A stretch of 64,000 nt of DNA, from contig NZ_BMGT01000001.1 of the NCBI RefSeq assembly GCF_014640335.1, forward strand, positions 1,116,001 through 1,180,000, read 5' to 3'. Numbering within the stretch: the stretch's first letter is position 1; every line of letters begins with the position of its first letter. The translations under genes were made by a program, and so were the position numbers. The stretch is from Edaphobacter dinghuensis (GTDB lineage: Bacteria; Acidobacteriota; Terriglobia; Terriglobales; Acidobacteriaceae). Below are positions 44,024-53,544 of this stretch, piece by piece. The notes beneath the pieces were generated by a model. That model was not told the DNA's origin and ran no database searches. It saw only the letters and a program-made list of their open reading frames with translations.

Positions 44024-44500
44024 ATGCGTAGGTTCAAAGTTTTACTTTGGAGTGCAGCTTTCCTTGCAAGTGTAACTTTGCTTGCGCCTGTAGGCCCGGT
44101 GTCGACGGCTCATGCTCAGGTTTCCATTGGTATTGGCATTGGAGGCCCGCCGCCGGTTTGCCCGTATGGCTACTATGACTATGCTCCCTATGCCTGTGCG
44201 CCGGTGGGCTTTTACGGGCCAGGATATTTCTATAACGGCATCTTCTTAGGTGTTGGTCCCTGGTATCAGTGGGGATATCGCCATGGCTGGGGCAATCATC
44301 GATTTATAGGGCCGGGCGGCGGAAGATATTACGGGGACGGAAGAGGTCATCACTATGCGCGGGGCCATTATTACAGGCCTGGCTATAGGGGCCATGGCCA
44401 TAGAGGCGGCCCTAGAGGAGAATACCGTGGCGGCGGACACGGCAACGGGCGCGGTGGTGGCCATGGTGGTGGACGCGGTCACGATGGCGGTCATCGTTAG
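44024..44500 (+). CDS. Small exported Gly/His/Arg/Tyr-rich protein
   Basis: A 158-residue protein with a signal peptide (about 1-31, ending AHA before QVS) and a conserved-looking middle with YGYYDYAPYACAPVGFYGPG. The last 60 residues are almost entirely G, H, R and Y, possibly metal- or polymer-binding. An AGGAG site precedes the ATG. Function is unknown; similar YXP/GH-rich small exported proteins are common in acidobacteria. A strong terminator follows. Confidence 0.7.
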   Translation: MRRFKVLLWSAAFLASVTLLAPVGPVSTAHAQVSIGIGIGGPPPVCPYGYYDYAPYACAPVGFYGPGYFYNGIFLGVGPWYQWGYRHGWGNHRFIGPGGGRYYGDGRGHHYARGHYYRPGYRGHGHRGGPRGEYRGGGHGNGRGGGHGGGRGHDGGHR

Positions 44501-44531
44501 CTGACGGTTGCCGAATCAAGCCATACATAGT

Positions 44532-44573
44532 ACAAGGGCGGCGGGGCGTAAAGCTCCACCGCCCTTGTGTTGT
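44532..44573 (+). terminator. Hairpin terminator after the Gly/His-rich gene
   Basis: A 10-bp perfect stem ACAAGGGCGG (44532-44541) with CCGCCCTTGT (44559-44568), followed by GTTGT. The T-tract is modest. Confidence 0.7.
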
Positions 44574-44652
44574 GCGGACTAACTGATCTCTGTCCAAAGA
44601 ATGCTGCCGGCGACTAGGACGTTTAAACGCAGATAGAACGGGGTATCTCAGG

Positions 44653-47547
44653 ATGAAGCGACGGGACGTGTTGAAGGGGCTTTCGATTGTGGCTGGGGGA
44701 GCGTTGTGCTCGACGCCTGCGCTGTCGGCGTTTGCGTTGGGTGACGACAAGCCCGTGGCTGCGCTTCCGTTGGCGATGGCGATTCGCGGGTTGGCGAGGA
44801 AAGACGGCAGGCTGATGCAGCCGATTCAGATCTCCGTAAGAAGTGCGGACGCGGATACAGCGCTAGTAACGACGCTTGATGGAAAAGAGATCGACAGAAG
44901 AACGTTGTCTGCGGGGCAGCACGCCTTCAATGTGTTGATCGATGCGGTGACAGAGGCTCGTGATGGCTCGGTTGCAGTGAAGGTTGGAGAGAATACGAGC
45001 TCTACGGTGGTGAAGCTGCAGCCGGTGCGCAAGGTGCTGGTCTATGTGCTGCCGCACTCACATCATGACCTTGGATATACCGATCTGCAGGCAAACGTGG
45101 AAGAGAAGCAGATGCAGAACATCACGCTCGGTATGGAGTTGGCGAAGAAGACGGCGGGGTATCCCGAGGGTTCGCGGTTTGTGTGGAACCTTGAGGTGCT
45201 GTGGGGAGCCGACTTGTTTATGCGGCGCAGGCCGCAGGCAGAGAGGGATGCGTTTGTCGAAGCGGTGAAGAAGGGGTGGGTGGCTATCAATGGAATGTAT
45301 GCGAATGAGCTGACGGGGTTGTGCCGACCGGAGGAGTTGATGCAACTCTTTCGCTATGGAACCGAGTTGGGAAAGACGTGCGGTGTGCGTGTGGACTCGG
45401 CGATGATCAGCGACGTGCCGGGGTATACGTGGGGAACGGTGACGGCGATGTCGCAGGCGGGGATACGGTATTTTTCGGCGGCGCCGAACTTCTTCGATCG
45501 CATTGGAAGTTTGATGGCGGAATGGCAGGACAAGCCGTTTTGGGCGGTGTCGCCTTCGGGCAAGGAGAAGGTACTGGTGTGGATTCCGTGGACGGGCTAT
45601 GCGATGTCGCATGTGATGAAGCTGAGTCCGGAGTGGGTGGGCAAGTATCAGGACCGTCTGGATACGGCGGGGTTTAAGTACGACATCTCGTATATTCGCT
45701 GGTCGGGGCATGGCGACAACGCGGTGCCTGACCCGGAGCTGAGCGAGTTTATTAAAGGATGGAACGAGGAGTATGAGTGGCCGAGGTTCCACATCTCTTC
45801 GACGAGCGAGGCGTTCTCTGCGTTTGAGAAGCGGCATGGCAGCGAGGTGCCGGAGATGCACGGAGACCTGACGCCGTATTGGGAGGATGGTGCGGGGTCG
45901 TCGGCGCTGGAAACGAAGATGAATCGCGTGGCGGCGGATCGGCTGACCCAGGCAGAGGTGTTGGGTGCGATGTTCTCACCTGCGGCGCTGAGTACGGCGA
46001 AGGTGAATGAGGCGTGGCGGAACATCCTGTTGTATTCCGAGCACACATGGGGTGCGTGGTGCAGTGTCTCGGATTCGGAGAGCGACTTTACGAAGAAGCA
46101 GTGGGACGTGAAGCGGCAGTTCGCGGTGGATGCGGAGAGTATGTCGAAGGCGCTGCTGGATGAGGTGCTGAAATCTGCGGGTGCAGGTTCGGACGCTACG
46201 GCGATTGATGTGCATAATTCGACTTCGTGGCCTAGGAGCGAACTGGTGGTGTTGTCGGCTGCTATGTCTGCTGCGGGAGACCATGTGAAGACGGAGCGTG
46301 GTGTTTCGGTGCCGTCGCAGCGCCTGTCGAGTGGGGAACTGGCGTTTGTGGCGAGAGATGTTCCGGCGTTTGGTAGCACGAGGTTTCATCTTTCACGGGG
46401 AAAGGCGTTGGCTCCGGCGAAGCATGTGACGTTCAAGGATGGAGTGCTTGAAAACGGGATGGTGCATGTGAAGATCGACGCGGCGACCGGCGATCTGGTG
46501 GAGATGTCGCTGCACGGCAAGGCGGAAAACCTGGTTGATCGTAGCCAGGGGCAAGCAGTGAATGAGTATCTCTTCCTCGAAGGCAGTGATGTGTCGAAGG
46601 TGCAGCAGAGTGGAACGGCTACGATCCATGTCGAAGAGGCGGGGCCGCTGGTGGTTTCGGTGCGCGTTGAGTCGGCTGCACCGGGATGCAATAGCCTGGT
46701 GCGTCGGGTTCGGCTGATTGCCGGGGAGGATCACGTTGAGCTGACCAATGTTGTCGACAAGAAGCGCGCGCCACTGAATCCTCATCCCGGCAAAGGTGGG
46801 CCGGGAGATGACTTCGCGCAGCGGGAGGCGAAGGAGAGTGTGCAGTTCGCATTTCCGTTTGTCGTGCGCGATGGCGCAATGCGGATGGATATTCCACTGG
46901 GGATGATGCGGCCGGAGATCGACCAGCTTCCGGGGGCGTGTAAGAACTGGCTTCCGGTAGGGCGCTGGATTGATGTGTCGAATGCGGAGCATGGTGTTAC
47001 CTGGGTGACGCTGGATGCGCCGCTGGTGGAGGTGGGCGAGATCTCGGCGAACATGTTGGGATCGCAGCGTGACCCGAAGTTGTGGCGTCACCATATTGCG
47101 TCGACGCAGAAGTTTTATTCGTGGGCCATGAACAACCACTGGGGAACGAACTATCGCGCCTACCAGGAAGGCGTGGTTGAGTTTCGCTACGCGCTGCGGC
47201 CTCATGCAGGATACGATGCGGCGGCTGCGAGCCGATTTGCGATTGGGTTGTCACAGCCCTTGGTGACGACCGTGGCGCGTGCAGGTGAAGTGAAGCCGGC
47301 GTTGCTGCGGGTTGAGCCGCAGGATGTGCTCGCGCTGGCGTTGAAGACGAGCAATGACGGTGGAGCGACGGTGATTCGGTTGTTTGGAGCTTCCGGCGAA
47401 GAGCGACGCGCGAAGTTGACGTGGACTGCGCCGGTGGCTCCCCAGCTTTGGATCAGCGACCTGAACGAGCAGCGGGTGAATCGCGTGGAGCATGAGGTTA
47501 CGATTGCGGGATGGGACCTTGTGACGCTGCGCGCCGATCATGCTTAA
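44653..47547 (+). CDS. Tat-exported GH38-like alpha-mannosidase-type protein
   Basis: A 964-residue protein. The N-terminus MKRRDVLKG plus a hydrophobic stretch is a twin-arginine signal. The catalytic region (about 130-430) carries PHSHHDLGYTD, the metal-binding H-x-D type motif of GH38, and ISDVPGYTWG, where Asp aligns with the GH38 nucleophile. A helical middle domain (about 430-520) and a long C-terminal beta-rich part follow. The likely activity is hydrolysis of alpha-mannoside or another alpha-glycoside, uncertain because the sequence is far from classical GH38. A palindrome CGTTTAAACG lies 24 bp before the start (44620-44629). Confidence 0.75.
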   Translation: MKRRDVLKGLSIVAGGALCSTPALSAFALGDDKPVAALPLAMAIRGLARKDGRLMQPIQISVRSADADTALVTTLDGKEIDRRTLSAGQHAFNVLIDAVTEARDGSVAVKVGENTSSTVVKLQPVRKVLVYVLPHSHHDLGYTDLQANVEEKQMQNITLGMELAKKTAGYPEGSRFVWNLEVLWGADLFMRRRPQAERDAFVEAVKKGWVAINGMYANELTGLCRPEELMQLFRYGTELGKTCGVRVDSAMISDVPGYTWGTVTAMSQAGIRYFSAAPNFFDRIGSLMAEWQDKPFWAVSPSGKEKVLVWIPWTGYAMSHVMKLSPEWVGKYQDRLDTAGFKYDISYIRWSGHGDNAVPDPELSEFIKGWNEEYEWPRFHISSTSEAFSAFEKRHGSEVPEMHGDLTPYWEDGAGSSALETKMNRVAADRLTQAEVLGAMFSPAALSTAKVNEAWRNILLYSEHTWGAWCSVSDSESDFTKKQWDVKRQFAVDAESMSKALLDEVLKSAGAGSDATAIDVHNSTSWPRSELVVLSAAMSAAGDHVKTERGVSVPSQRLSSGELAFVARDVPAFGSTRFHLSRGKALAPAKHVTFKDGVLENGMVHVKIDAATGDLVEMSLHGKAENLVDRSQGQAVNEYLFLEGSDVSKVQQSGTATIHVEEAGPLVVSVRVESAAPGCNSLVRRVRLIAGEDHVELTNVVDKKRAPLNPHPGKGGPGDDFAQREAKESVQFAFPFVVRDGAMRMDIPLGMMRPEIDQLPGACKNWLPVGRWIDVSNAEHGVTWVTLDAPLVEVGEISANMLGSQRDPKLWRHHIASTQKFYSWAMNNHWGTNYRAYQEGVVEFRYALRPHAGYDAAAASRFAIGLSQPLVTTVARAGEVKPALLRVEPQDVLALALKTSNDGGATVIRLFGASGEERRAKLTWTAPVAPQLWISDLNEQRVNRVEHEVTIAGWDLVTLRADHA

Positions 47548-47603
47548 TCTTTGCCTGGCATAGAGGCGAAAGATAATCTAATTCACCGATAGAGGATGGA
47601 GGA

Positions 47604-49709
47604 GTGATGAAGCGACGAGAGTTTCTCAGGTCTGCGGCGTTGACCGCTGCGGCCTCGGCTGCGCTTCCTCCGTGGCAGAGGGTTGCCATGGCGCAGCAGG
47701 GTGTGGAGGCCCCAGCCGTTCAGGAAGATGTGAAGCGGGTGATTGCGGTGTTCAAGTGTCATCTCGATATCGGCTTCACGGATACGCAGGCGAACGTGAT
47801 GCAGAAATACTTCAAACAGTACTATCCGCAGGCGATGGCACTGGCGGCGCAGCGCAGAGAGGCAGGACAGGACCGCTATGTTTGGACGACGGGATCGTGG
47901 CTGCTCTACGAGTATCTGGAGCAGGCAAGCAGCGACGAGCGGCGGAGGATGGAGCAGTCGATTGCGCAGGGAGATATTGCGTGGCACTCGCTGCCGTTCA
48001 GCTGGCAGACGGAGATGCTCGACCGCTCAATGATTGAGGGATGCTTGGGGCTTTCGACTGCGCTCGACAAGCGCTTTGGGCATACGACGATTGCGGGGAA
48101 GATGACGGACGTTCCGTGCCATTCGCGGGGGATTGTCGCTCCGCTGGCTGCGGGTGGGGTGCGGCTGCTGGATATTGGGGTGAATCCGGCGAGCACGCCG
48201 CCTGAGGTTCCCGATGTCTTTCTGTGGAAGGAGCCCGAGGGAGCCGAGATTGCGGTGCTGTATCACAGACACGATTATGGAAGCGTAGTACGTGTGCCAG
48301 GCTCGGACCTGGCAGTGTCGGTCATGGTAAGGAGTGACAACTCCGGCCCGCACACGATGAAAGAGATCGACGATATGTACACCGGGCTGCGGCGGCAGTT
48401 TCCGAATGCGAAGATCGTTGCGGGGAGCCTAAGCGATGTAGCGACGGCGATGGAGAGTACACGCACGAGACTGCCGGTCGTGACGGAGGAGATCGGCGAT
48501 ACGTGGATCTATGGAGCGCCGAGTGATCCGCCGAAGATTGCGCGATATCGCGAGATGGCGCGGTTACGCGGCGAGTGGCTCGCAGGCAAGCGGATGAGCG
48601 TGGGCGATGCGACGGACCGGCAACTGCTCCGCAGGCTGGTGCTGGCGGTGGAGCATACGTGGGGGACGGATACGAAGCGTTACATTGACCACGATCACTA
48701 TTCGCCGAAAGAATTGGCGGAGTACATTAACAAGCCCGGCTATCAGACGATGGAACGAAGTTGGCAGGAGAAGCGCGACGACGTCGATGCGGGTGTGGCG
48801 AATCTGCCGGAGGGATTGCAGAGGGAGGCGAAGACGCGGCTGGAGGCGCTGCGTGTTACGGCACCGGACCACTCCGGAATGCAGGTGCACGATGCGAAGA
48901 AAGAGATTCGCACGGAGCATTTTGAGTTGATGCTCGATCCGGCTACAGGCTCGATTGTGAAGCTCGTCAATCGGCGGACGGAGAAGACATGGGCATCGCA
49001 GAAGCATCCATTGGCGCTATTCACCTACCAGACGCTTTCGCAGGCTGACTATACCGCATTTCTGGCGGCGTATGTGCGTAGCAAGCAGTGGTGGGCTCCG
49101 CAGGACTTCGGCAAACCGAACATTGAGCGCTTTCATGCAGAGTCGCGCGAGTGGCACCCGGTGCTGAAGCAGATGTGGGTGCAGGAGCACCCGGAACGTT
49201 ATCGAGTCTTGATGGAGCTTGCGGTGGATGATGCTGCGAGTGAGCAGCATGGACTGGTGGCATGGCCGAAGTCGATGTATCTCGAACTAGTTTTTCCAAA
49301 GACTGAGCCTGTGGCGCAGGTTACATTTTATGCGATGGGCAAGGCTCCGAACCGTATGCCGGAGTCGATGTGGCTCACCTTTATGCCGGAGACGGCGGGC
49401 GATCCCAAATGGAGTTTCGAGAAGGTAAACCAAGAAGTCTCGGCGGATGATGTTGTGCGGGGTGGTGGCCGCAGGATGCATGCGGTGACTTCGCAGTTTG
49501 CCTGCAAAGATGGAGCGGACAGGCTGATGATTACGACGCTTGATGCTTCGGTGGTGGCACTGGGCGCGAGATCGCCGCTGAACTTCAGCGAGGAGTTGCC
49601 TGATCTGCGGCGAGGCGTGCATGTGAACCTCTTCAACAATGCATGGGGCACGAACTATCCGCAGTGGGCTGGTGGAGACTGGATGTATCGCTTCACCATA
49701 GCGAGCTGA
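47604..49709 (+). CDS. Tat-exported DUF5054 (GH38-related) protein
   Basis: A 701-residue protein with a twin-arginine signal (MKRREFLRS, cleavage near residue 30). It keeps a shortened GH38-like metal site, KCHLDIGFTDTQANV, and MTDVPCHSRG, matching the nucleophile block of the neighbour. This pattern is typical of DUF5054. It lies 57 bp after the GH38-like gene with a GGAGGAG-type ribosome site, so the two are probably one operon and diverged relatives. Substrate unknown; the glycoside context suggests a linked role. Confidence 0.78.
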   Translation: MMKRREFLRSAALTAAASAALPPWQRVAMAQQGVEAPAVQEDVKRVIAVFKCHLDIGFTDTQANVMQKYFKQYYPQAMALAAQRREAGQDRYVWTTGSWLLYEYLEQASSDERRRMEQSIAQGDIAWHSLPFSWQTEMLDRSMIEGCLGLSTALDKRFGHTTIAGKMTDVPCHSRGIVAPLAAGGVRLLDIGVNPASTPPEVPDVFLWKEPEGAEIAVLYHRHDYGSVVRVPGSDLAVSVMVRSDNSGPHTMKEIDDMYTGLRRQFPNAKIVAGSLSDVATAMESTRTRLPVVTEEIGDTWIYGAPSDPPKIARYREMARLRGEWLAGKRMSVGDATDRQLLRRLVLAVEHTWGTDTKRYIDHDHYSPKELAEYINKPGYQTMERSWQEKRDDVDAGVANLPEGLQREAKTRLEALRVTAPDHSGMQVHDAKKEIRTEHFELMLDPATGSIVKLVNRRTEKTWASQKHPLALFTYQTLSQADYTAFLAAYVRSKQWWAPQDFGKPNIERFHAESREWHPVLKQMWVQEHPERYRVLMELAVDDAASEQHGLVAWPKSMYLELVFPKTEPVAQVTFYAMGKAPNRMPESMWLTFMPETAGDPKWSFEKVNQEVSADDVVRGGGRRMHAVTSQFACKDGADRLMITTLDASVVALGARSPLNFSEELPDLRRGVHVNLFNNAWGTNYPQWAGGDWMYRFTIAS

Positions 49710-49741
49710 AATGAGGTTGCGATGAGGAGCCGAGGTTGCAT

Positions 49742-49769
49742 CCCCATATCCGAAAGCCCGGACATGGGG
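49742..49769 (+). terminator. Hairpin after the DUF5054 gene
   Basis: CCCCATATCCG and CGGACATGGGG pair with one mismatch over 11 bp around an AAAGCC loop, 33 bp after the stop. No T-tract follows, so termination may be weak or factor-dependent. Confidence 0.45.
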
Positions 49770-49783
49770 CATCCTTTGGCCTC

Positions 49784-49824
49784 TGTACCCGATTTGGTAC
49801 AAGATATCCACCATTTTTTAATAT
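49784..49824 (+). promoter_or_regulatory. Candidate MerR-type promoter and inverted repeat
   Basis: TTGGTA (49794-49799), 19-bp spacer, TAATAT (49819-49824); the long spacer is typical of MerR-controlled promoters. An inverted repeat TGTACC-N6-GGTACA (49784-49801) overlaps the -35 box. It lies about 100 bp before the MerR-TPR gene. Confidence 0.4.
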
Positions 49825-49924
49825 GGCTGCATGAAAAGGGCTTGATTGGTGCGGGGTTGGACGGCATACTGCAACAAGAGTTCTGCTGGAGCGGATCTCC
49901 GGACGGGGCAACAGAGATAGCGAC

Positions 49925-50836
49925 GTGACCCGATACTGCCGTCAAGACGTGTTGCGAATCCTGCACTTGCATGCGCGCCAGCTAGTGGCGTGGGAGCGAG
50001 CGGGGCTGATCTCCCCCAACGAACATTACAGTTTTGAAGAGCTGGGCCGGTTGCGCACGCTGCGCGATCTGCAGGCTACGACGCGGATTTCGGCCAAGAG
50101 CATCCGGGCTTCGGTGGATGCGATGCAGCGCGTCGGTGGGATGAGGAACCCTCTCATGGAGGCGAGCGCCGTGCGGCGGGGGTCGCGGCTGGCGTTTCGA
50201 CATGGAGGTGCGCTGGTCGATCCGCTGACGCAGCAGCTTGCTTTTGACTTCGACACGACCGGCGCACGGCAGTTGAGCGTGGTGAGGAGCGGAGGGCAAG
50301 ACCCTGCGCGGCAGGCTGCCGAGTTACAGGAGATGTTTCTGCGCGCGGTGAAGCTGGAGGAGAATCCGGCGACGATTCCGGCTTCGATCGAGATCTACCG
50401 GGAGATTTTGGCAGTGCGACCGGAACATGCACCTGCGCTGATTAACCTGGGGACGATTCACTACAACCTGCGCGAGTATGAACTGGCGGAGAACCTGTAC
50501 CGGCGGGCGACGGTGGCAGACCCGGACTATGCGCTGGCGTTCTTCGACCTGGGCAATGTGCTGGATGAGATGCAGCAACTAGACCAGGCCACGGCGGCTT
50601 ACCAAAAGGCGGTAGCCCTGGTACCTCACTATGCAGATGCACACTACAACCTTGCGCTGTCGTACGAGCGACAGGGGCAGCGGCGGCGCGCTCTGCGTCA
50701 CTGGCTGGCGTACGTGCGGCTGGACCCGACGGGGCCGTGGTCGAGCCATGCAAAAGACCAGGCGCGCAAGATTCTGAACGCGGAGAAGCTGTCGATCGTG
50801 AGCCGGGGTGGACGGTTAGTGAAGGCGGCGGGATAA
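49925..50836 (+). CDS. MerR-type HTH fused to TPR domain
   Basis: A 303-residue protein. The N-terminal 70 residues are a MerR-like winged helix (VLRILHLHARQLVAWERAGLIS split over two helices, then SFEELGRLRTLRDLQ). Residues about 125-280 hold TPR units (AIEIYREIL-like, AENLYRRATVADPDYALAFF, YQKAVALVPHYADAHYNLAL). The TPR part replaces the usual MerR effector domain, so regulation is likely by protein contact. The start is GTG at 49925, with no strong ribosome site. Confidence 0.8.
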   Translation: MTRYCRQDVLRILHLHARQLVAWERAGLISPNEHYSFEELGRLRTLRDLQATTRISAKSIRASVDAMQRVGGMRNPLMEASAVRRGSRLAFRHGGALVDPLTQQLAFDFDTTGARQLSVVRSGGQDPARQAAELQEMFLRAVKLEENPATIPASIEIYREILAVRPEHAPALINLGTIHYNLREYELAENLYRRATVADPDYALAFFDLGNVLDEMQQLDQATAAYQKAVALVPHYADAHYNLALSYERQGQRRRALRHWLAYVRLDPTGPWSSHAKDQARKILNAEKLSIVSRGGRLVKAAG

Positions 50837-50934
50837 ATTTCATCGTCGGGCGTTACTTTATGGCCAATGCGGGCGCCGGGTGGGTTAACCTCTTTAATCG
50901 TGCTTAACCTCTTTTGTTTAATTGAGGTGAATGG

Positions 50935-52095
50935 ATGGATGAGCAACGAAGAGGCGCCGCTCCGCTGACACAGCTAAGCGAAGACGAGCAGATGTTTCGA
51001 GCGACGGTGCGACAGTTTGCCGCAGAGCAGATTGCGCCACTGGTGCGCAGCATGGATGAGACTCAGGCGATGGACGCCGGTGTGGTTCGGCAGATGTTTG
51101 GCCTGGGGCTGATGGGCATCTCTATCCCTGAGAGTTATGGCGGAGCGGATGGCAGCTTCTTCGAGGCGATTCTGGCGGTTGAGGAGATCTCCGCAGTCGA
51201 CCCGGCAGTGGGTGTACTGGTCGATGTGCAGAATACGTTGTGCGTGAATGCACTGCTGCGTTGGGCGACGGAGGAACAGAAGCGGCGGTGGCTGCCGCGA
51301 CTGGCTGCGGAGACGGTGGGGGCTTACGCGCTGAGCGAGGCGGCATCGGGGTCCGATGCGTTTGCCTTGCAGATGCGGGCGGTTCCGCACGGGGACAACT
51401 ATGTTCTGAACGGACAGAAGCTGTGGATCACCAATGCGAAGGAGGCAGGGCTGTTTATCGTCTTTGCGACGGTTGATCCTTCGGCGGGGTACAAGGGAAT
51501 TACGGCGTTTGTGGTGGAAAAGGGAACGCCCGGTTTTTCGTTGGGCAAAAAGGAAGACAAGCTGGGGATTCGTGCTTCGAGTACATGCGAACTGATCTTT
51601 CGCGATTGCGTTGTTCCTGCCAGCCAGGTTTTGGGCGAGGTTGGCAAGGGCTACAGGATTGCCATCGAGACGCTGAACGAGGGGCGGATCGGGATCGGCG
51701 CACAGATGCTGGGGCTGGCCTCCGGGGCGTGGGGCCACGCGGCAAGATGGGCCAAGGAACGCAGGCAGTTCGGCAAGGCGCTGGTTGAGTTTCAGGCGAT
51801 GCAATTTCAACTGGCGGAGATGGCAACGGAGATAGAGGCGGCGCGGTTGCTGGTCTACAACGCTGCGCGGTTAAAGGATGCAGGTGCTGACTTCGTGAAA
51901 GAGGCGGCGATGTGCAAGTACTTCGCCTCGCAGGTAGCGGAGAAGGTAGCGAGCCTGGCGGTGGAGGTCTTCGGTGGGGCAGGATTCGTGAAGGACTATC
52001 CGGTGGAGAAGCTCTACCGCGATGCGAAGATCGGGAAGATCTATGAAGGGACTTCCTTTATGCAGCTGGCGACGATCGCCAAGCTGGTGCTTTGA
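50935..52095 (+). CDS. Acyl-CoA dehydrogenase
   Basis: A 386-residue flavoprotein of normal ACAD length. Family blocks are GLMGISIPESYGG, AYALSEAASGSDA (FAD/substrate), LWITNAKEAGLF, GIRASSTCELIF and the C-terminal KIYEGTSFMQL with the catalytic-base Glu. It oxidises an acyl-CoA at the alpha-beta position and passes electrons to ETF; short or branched chains are likely by similarity. The start at 50935 has a weak ribosome site. Confidence 0.93.
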   Translation: MDEQRRGAAPLTQLSEDEQMFRATVRQFAAEQIAPLVRSMDETQAMDAGVVRQMFGLGLMGISIPESYGGADGSFFEAILAVEEISAVDPAVGVLVDVQNTLCVNALLRWATEEQKRRWLPRLAAETVGAYALSEAASGSDAFALQMRAVPHGDNYVLNGQKLWITNAKEAGLFIVFATVDPSAGYKGITAFVVEKGTPGFSLGKKEDKLGIRASSTCELIFRDCVVPASQVLGEVGKGYRIAIETLNEGRIGIGAQMLGLASGAWGHAARWAKERRQFGKALVEFQAMQFQLAEMATEIEAARLLVYNAARLKDAGADFVKEAAMCKYFASQVAEKVASLAVEVFGGAGFVKDYPVEKLYRDAKIGKIYEGTSFMQLATIAKLVL

Positions 52096-52200
52096 AGGAT
52101 CGAAAGAGGCGCCGATGTGCCGGTTGATGGAACCTGATGAATATTAGGAGTGAATGTTATCGGGTGATCGTTTTACACTAGTGGTCAGGCCTCTTGAATC

Positions 52201-53442
52201 ATGACAAAGACTTCCAGTGCCGCATCCCGCGCGCCGCTGCCCTTTCTTGGGCTTGCGTGTGCCGTGGGCGTCTCCACTATGTATTACAACCAGCCGCTTT
52301 TGTTGGAGATGGGCCACACCTTTGGCACCGCCGCCGGGCGCACCGGGTTTGTGGCGGTGGCAACGCAGGTCGGCTATGCCATGGGGCTACTGTTCTTTGT
52401 GCCGCTGGGCGACCTGCTAGAGCGGCGTGCGCTGATGATGCGTATGTTCGCCGCAGTCGCGGTGTCGCTGGTGCTGGTGTCGCTGGCTCCTAATCTGGGC
52501 TTGTTGATTGCGGGGAGCGTTCTGATCGGGATCTTTGCATCGGTGACCCACGTGGTGCTGCCAATTGCTCCGGACCTGGTGTCGAACGAGCAGCGAGGAC
52601 GAGCAATCGGCATTGTGATGACGGGATTGTTGCTGGGCATTCTGCTGGCGCGGACCTTTGCCGGATGGGTGAGCCACATTACCGGCTGGCGCTCTGTCTT
52701 TGTCATTGCGGCGATCATGAATGCGGCATTTGTGCCGATGCTGTGGCGAATGATGCCGAAGCTGCCGCCAAAGCAGAAGCTGCGCTATGCCGATGCCATG
52801 AAATCGTTGTGGACACTGTACCGGACACAGCCGTTACTGCGCGAATCCAGCGAACTGGGAGCGTTGGTGTTTGCCTCGTTCAGCTGTTTCTGGACGACGT
52901 TGGCGTTCATGCTGTATAGCCACTATGGTCTGGGGGCTGGAGTTGCCGGTACGTTCGGCGTCGTAGGTGCAGCGGGTGCCATGGTGGCTCCTATCGCCGG
53001 GCGCATGTCGGACAAGCATGGCTCGCGGTGGGTGGTGTCGGTAGGAATCTCGCTGTTGGCGGTTTCGTATCTGCTGCTGTGGGGCGAGGAGTGCGCACGG
53101 CTTTCAACGGCGCTTCATATGGTTCTGCTGATTGTGGGCGTCGTGGTGCTGGATATGGGGGCGCAGATGACGCAGGTCGCCAACCAGACGCGGATCTTCG
53201 GGTTGGATGCGTCGGCGCGAAGCCGTCTGAACACGGTATATATGACGGTCTACTTCAGCGGCGCCGCAGTGGGGTCGGCATTGGCGACGGTGGCCTGGGT
53301 GCATTGGCAGTGGACGGGCGTAAGCGTGCTGGCACTGGCACTGATTGGACTGGCATTTTTACGCCATGCGGTCGGAGACAAGAGCAAAACGCACTTCGAC
53401 AGCCATAAGCTGACCATTGAGGATGAGCTGATGGAGGCGTAA
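52201..53442 (+). CDS. MFS transporter
   Basis: A 413-residue inner-membrane protein with twelve predicted helices. The motif GDLLERRALMMRMF between helices 2 and 3 is the MFS loop signature. GIVMTGLLLGILLARTFAG is a helix-5-like motif of proton-drug/sugar antiporters. The substrate is unknown. It follows the acyl-CoA dehydrogenase by 105 bp. Confidence 0.88.
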   Translation: MTKTSSAASRAPLPFLGLACAVGVSTMYYNQPLLLEMGHTFGTAAGRTGFVAVATQVGYAMGLLFFVPLGDLLERRALMMRMFAAVAVSLVLVSLAPNLGLLIAGSVLIGIFASVTHVVLPIAPDLVSNEQRGRAIGIVMTGLLLGILLARTFAGWVSHITGWRSVFVIAAIMNAAFVPMLWRMMPKLPPKQKLRYADAMKSLWTLYRTQPLLRESSELGALVFASFSCFWTTLAFMLYSHYGLGAGVAGTFGVVGAAGAMVAPIAGRMSDKHGSRWVVSVGISLLAVSYLLLWGEECARLSTALHMVLLIVGVVVLDMGAQMTQVANQTRIFGLDASARSRLNTVYMTVYFSGAAVGSALATVAWVHWQWTGVSVLALALIGLAFLRHAVGDKSKTHFDSHKLTIEDELMEA

Positions 53443-53544
53443 AAGGACGGTCTGTGGAAGGCTGTAGCGAAGCAATGGTATCGTCATCGAGATGTGACGA
53501 GCCGTTGTGTTTTGTTGCGAACCCTTCCGAAAGGACTGGACTGG

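Noticed and set aside
49722..49928. A 68-codon plus-strand frame that overlaps the MerR-TPR start as GTGA and has GAGG before its ATG
   Set aside because: The overlap suggested translational coupling, but the frame spans the hairpin, the inverted repeat and the candidate promoter, and its protein looks random. More likely a regulatory region.
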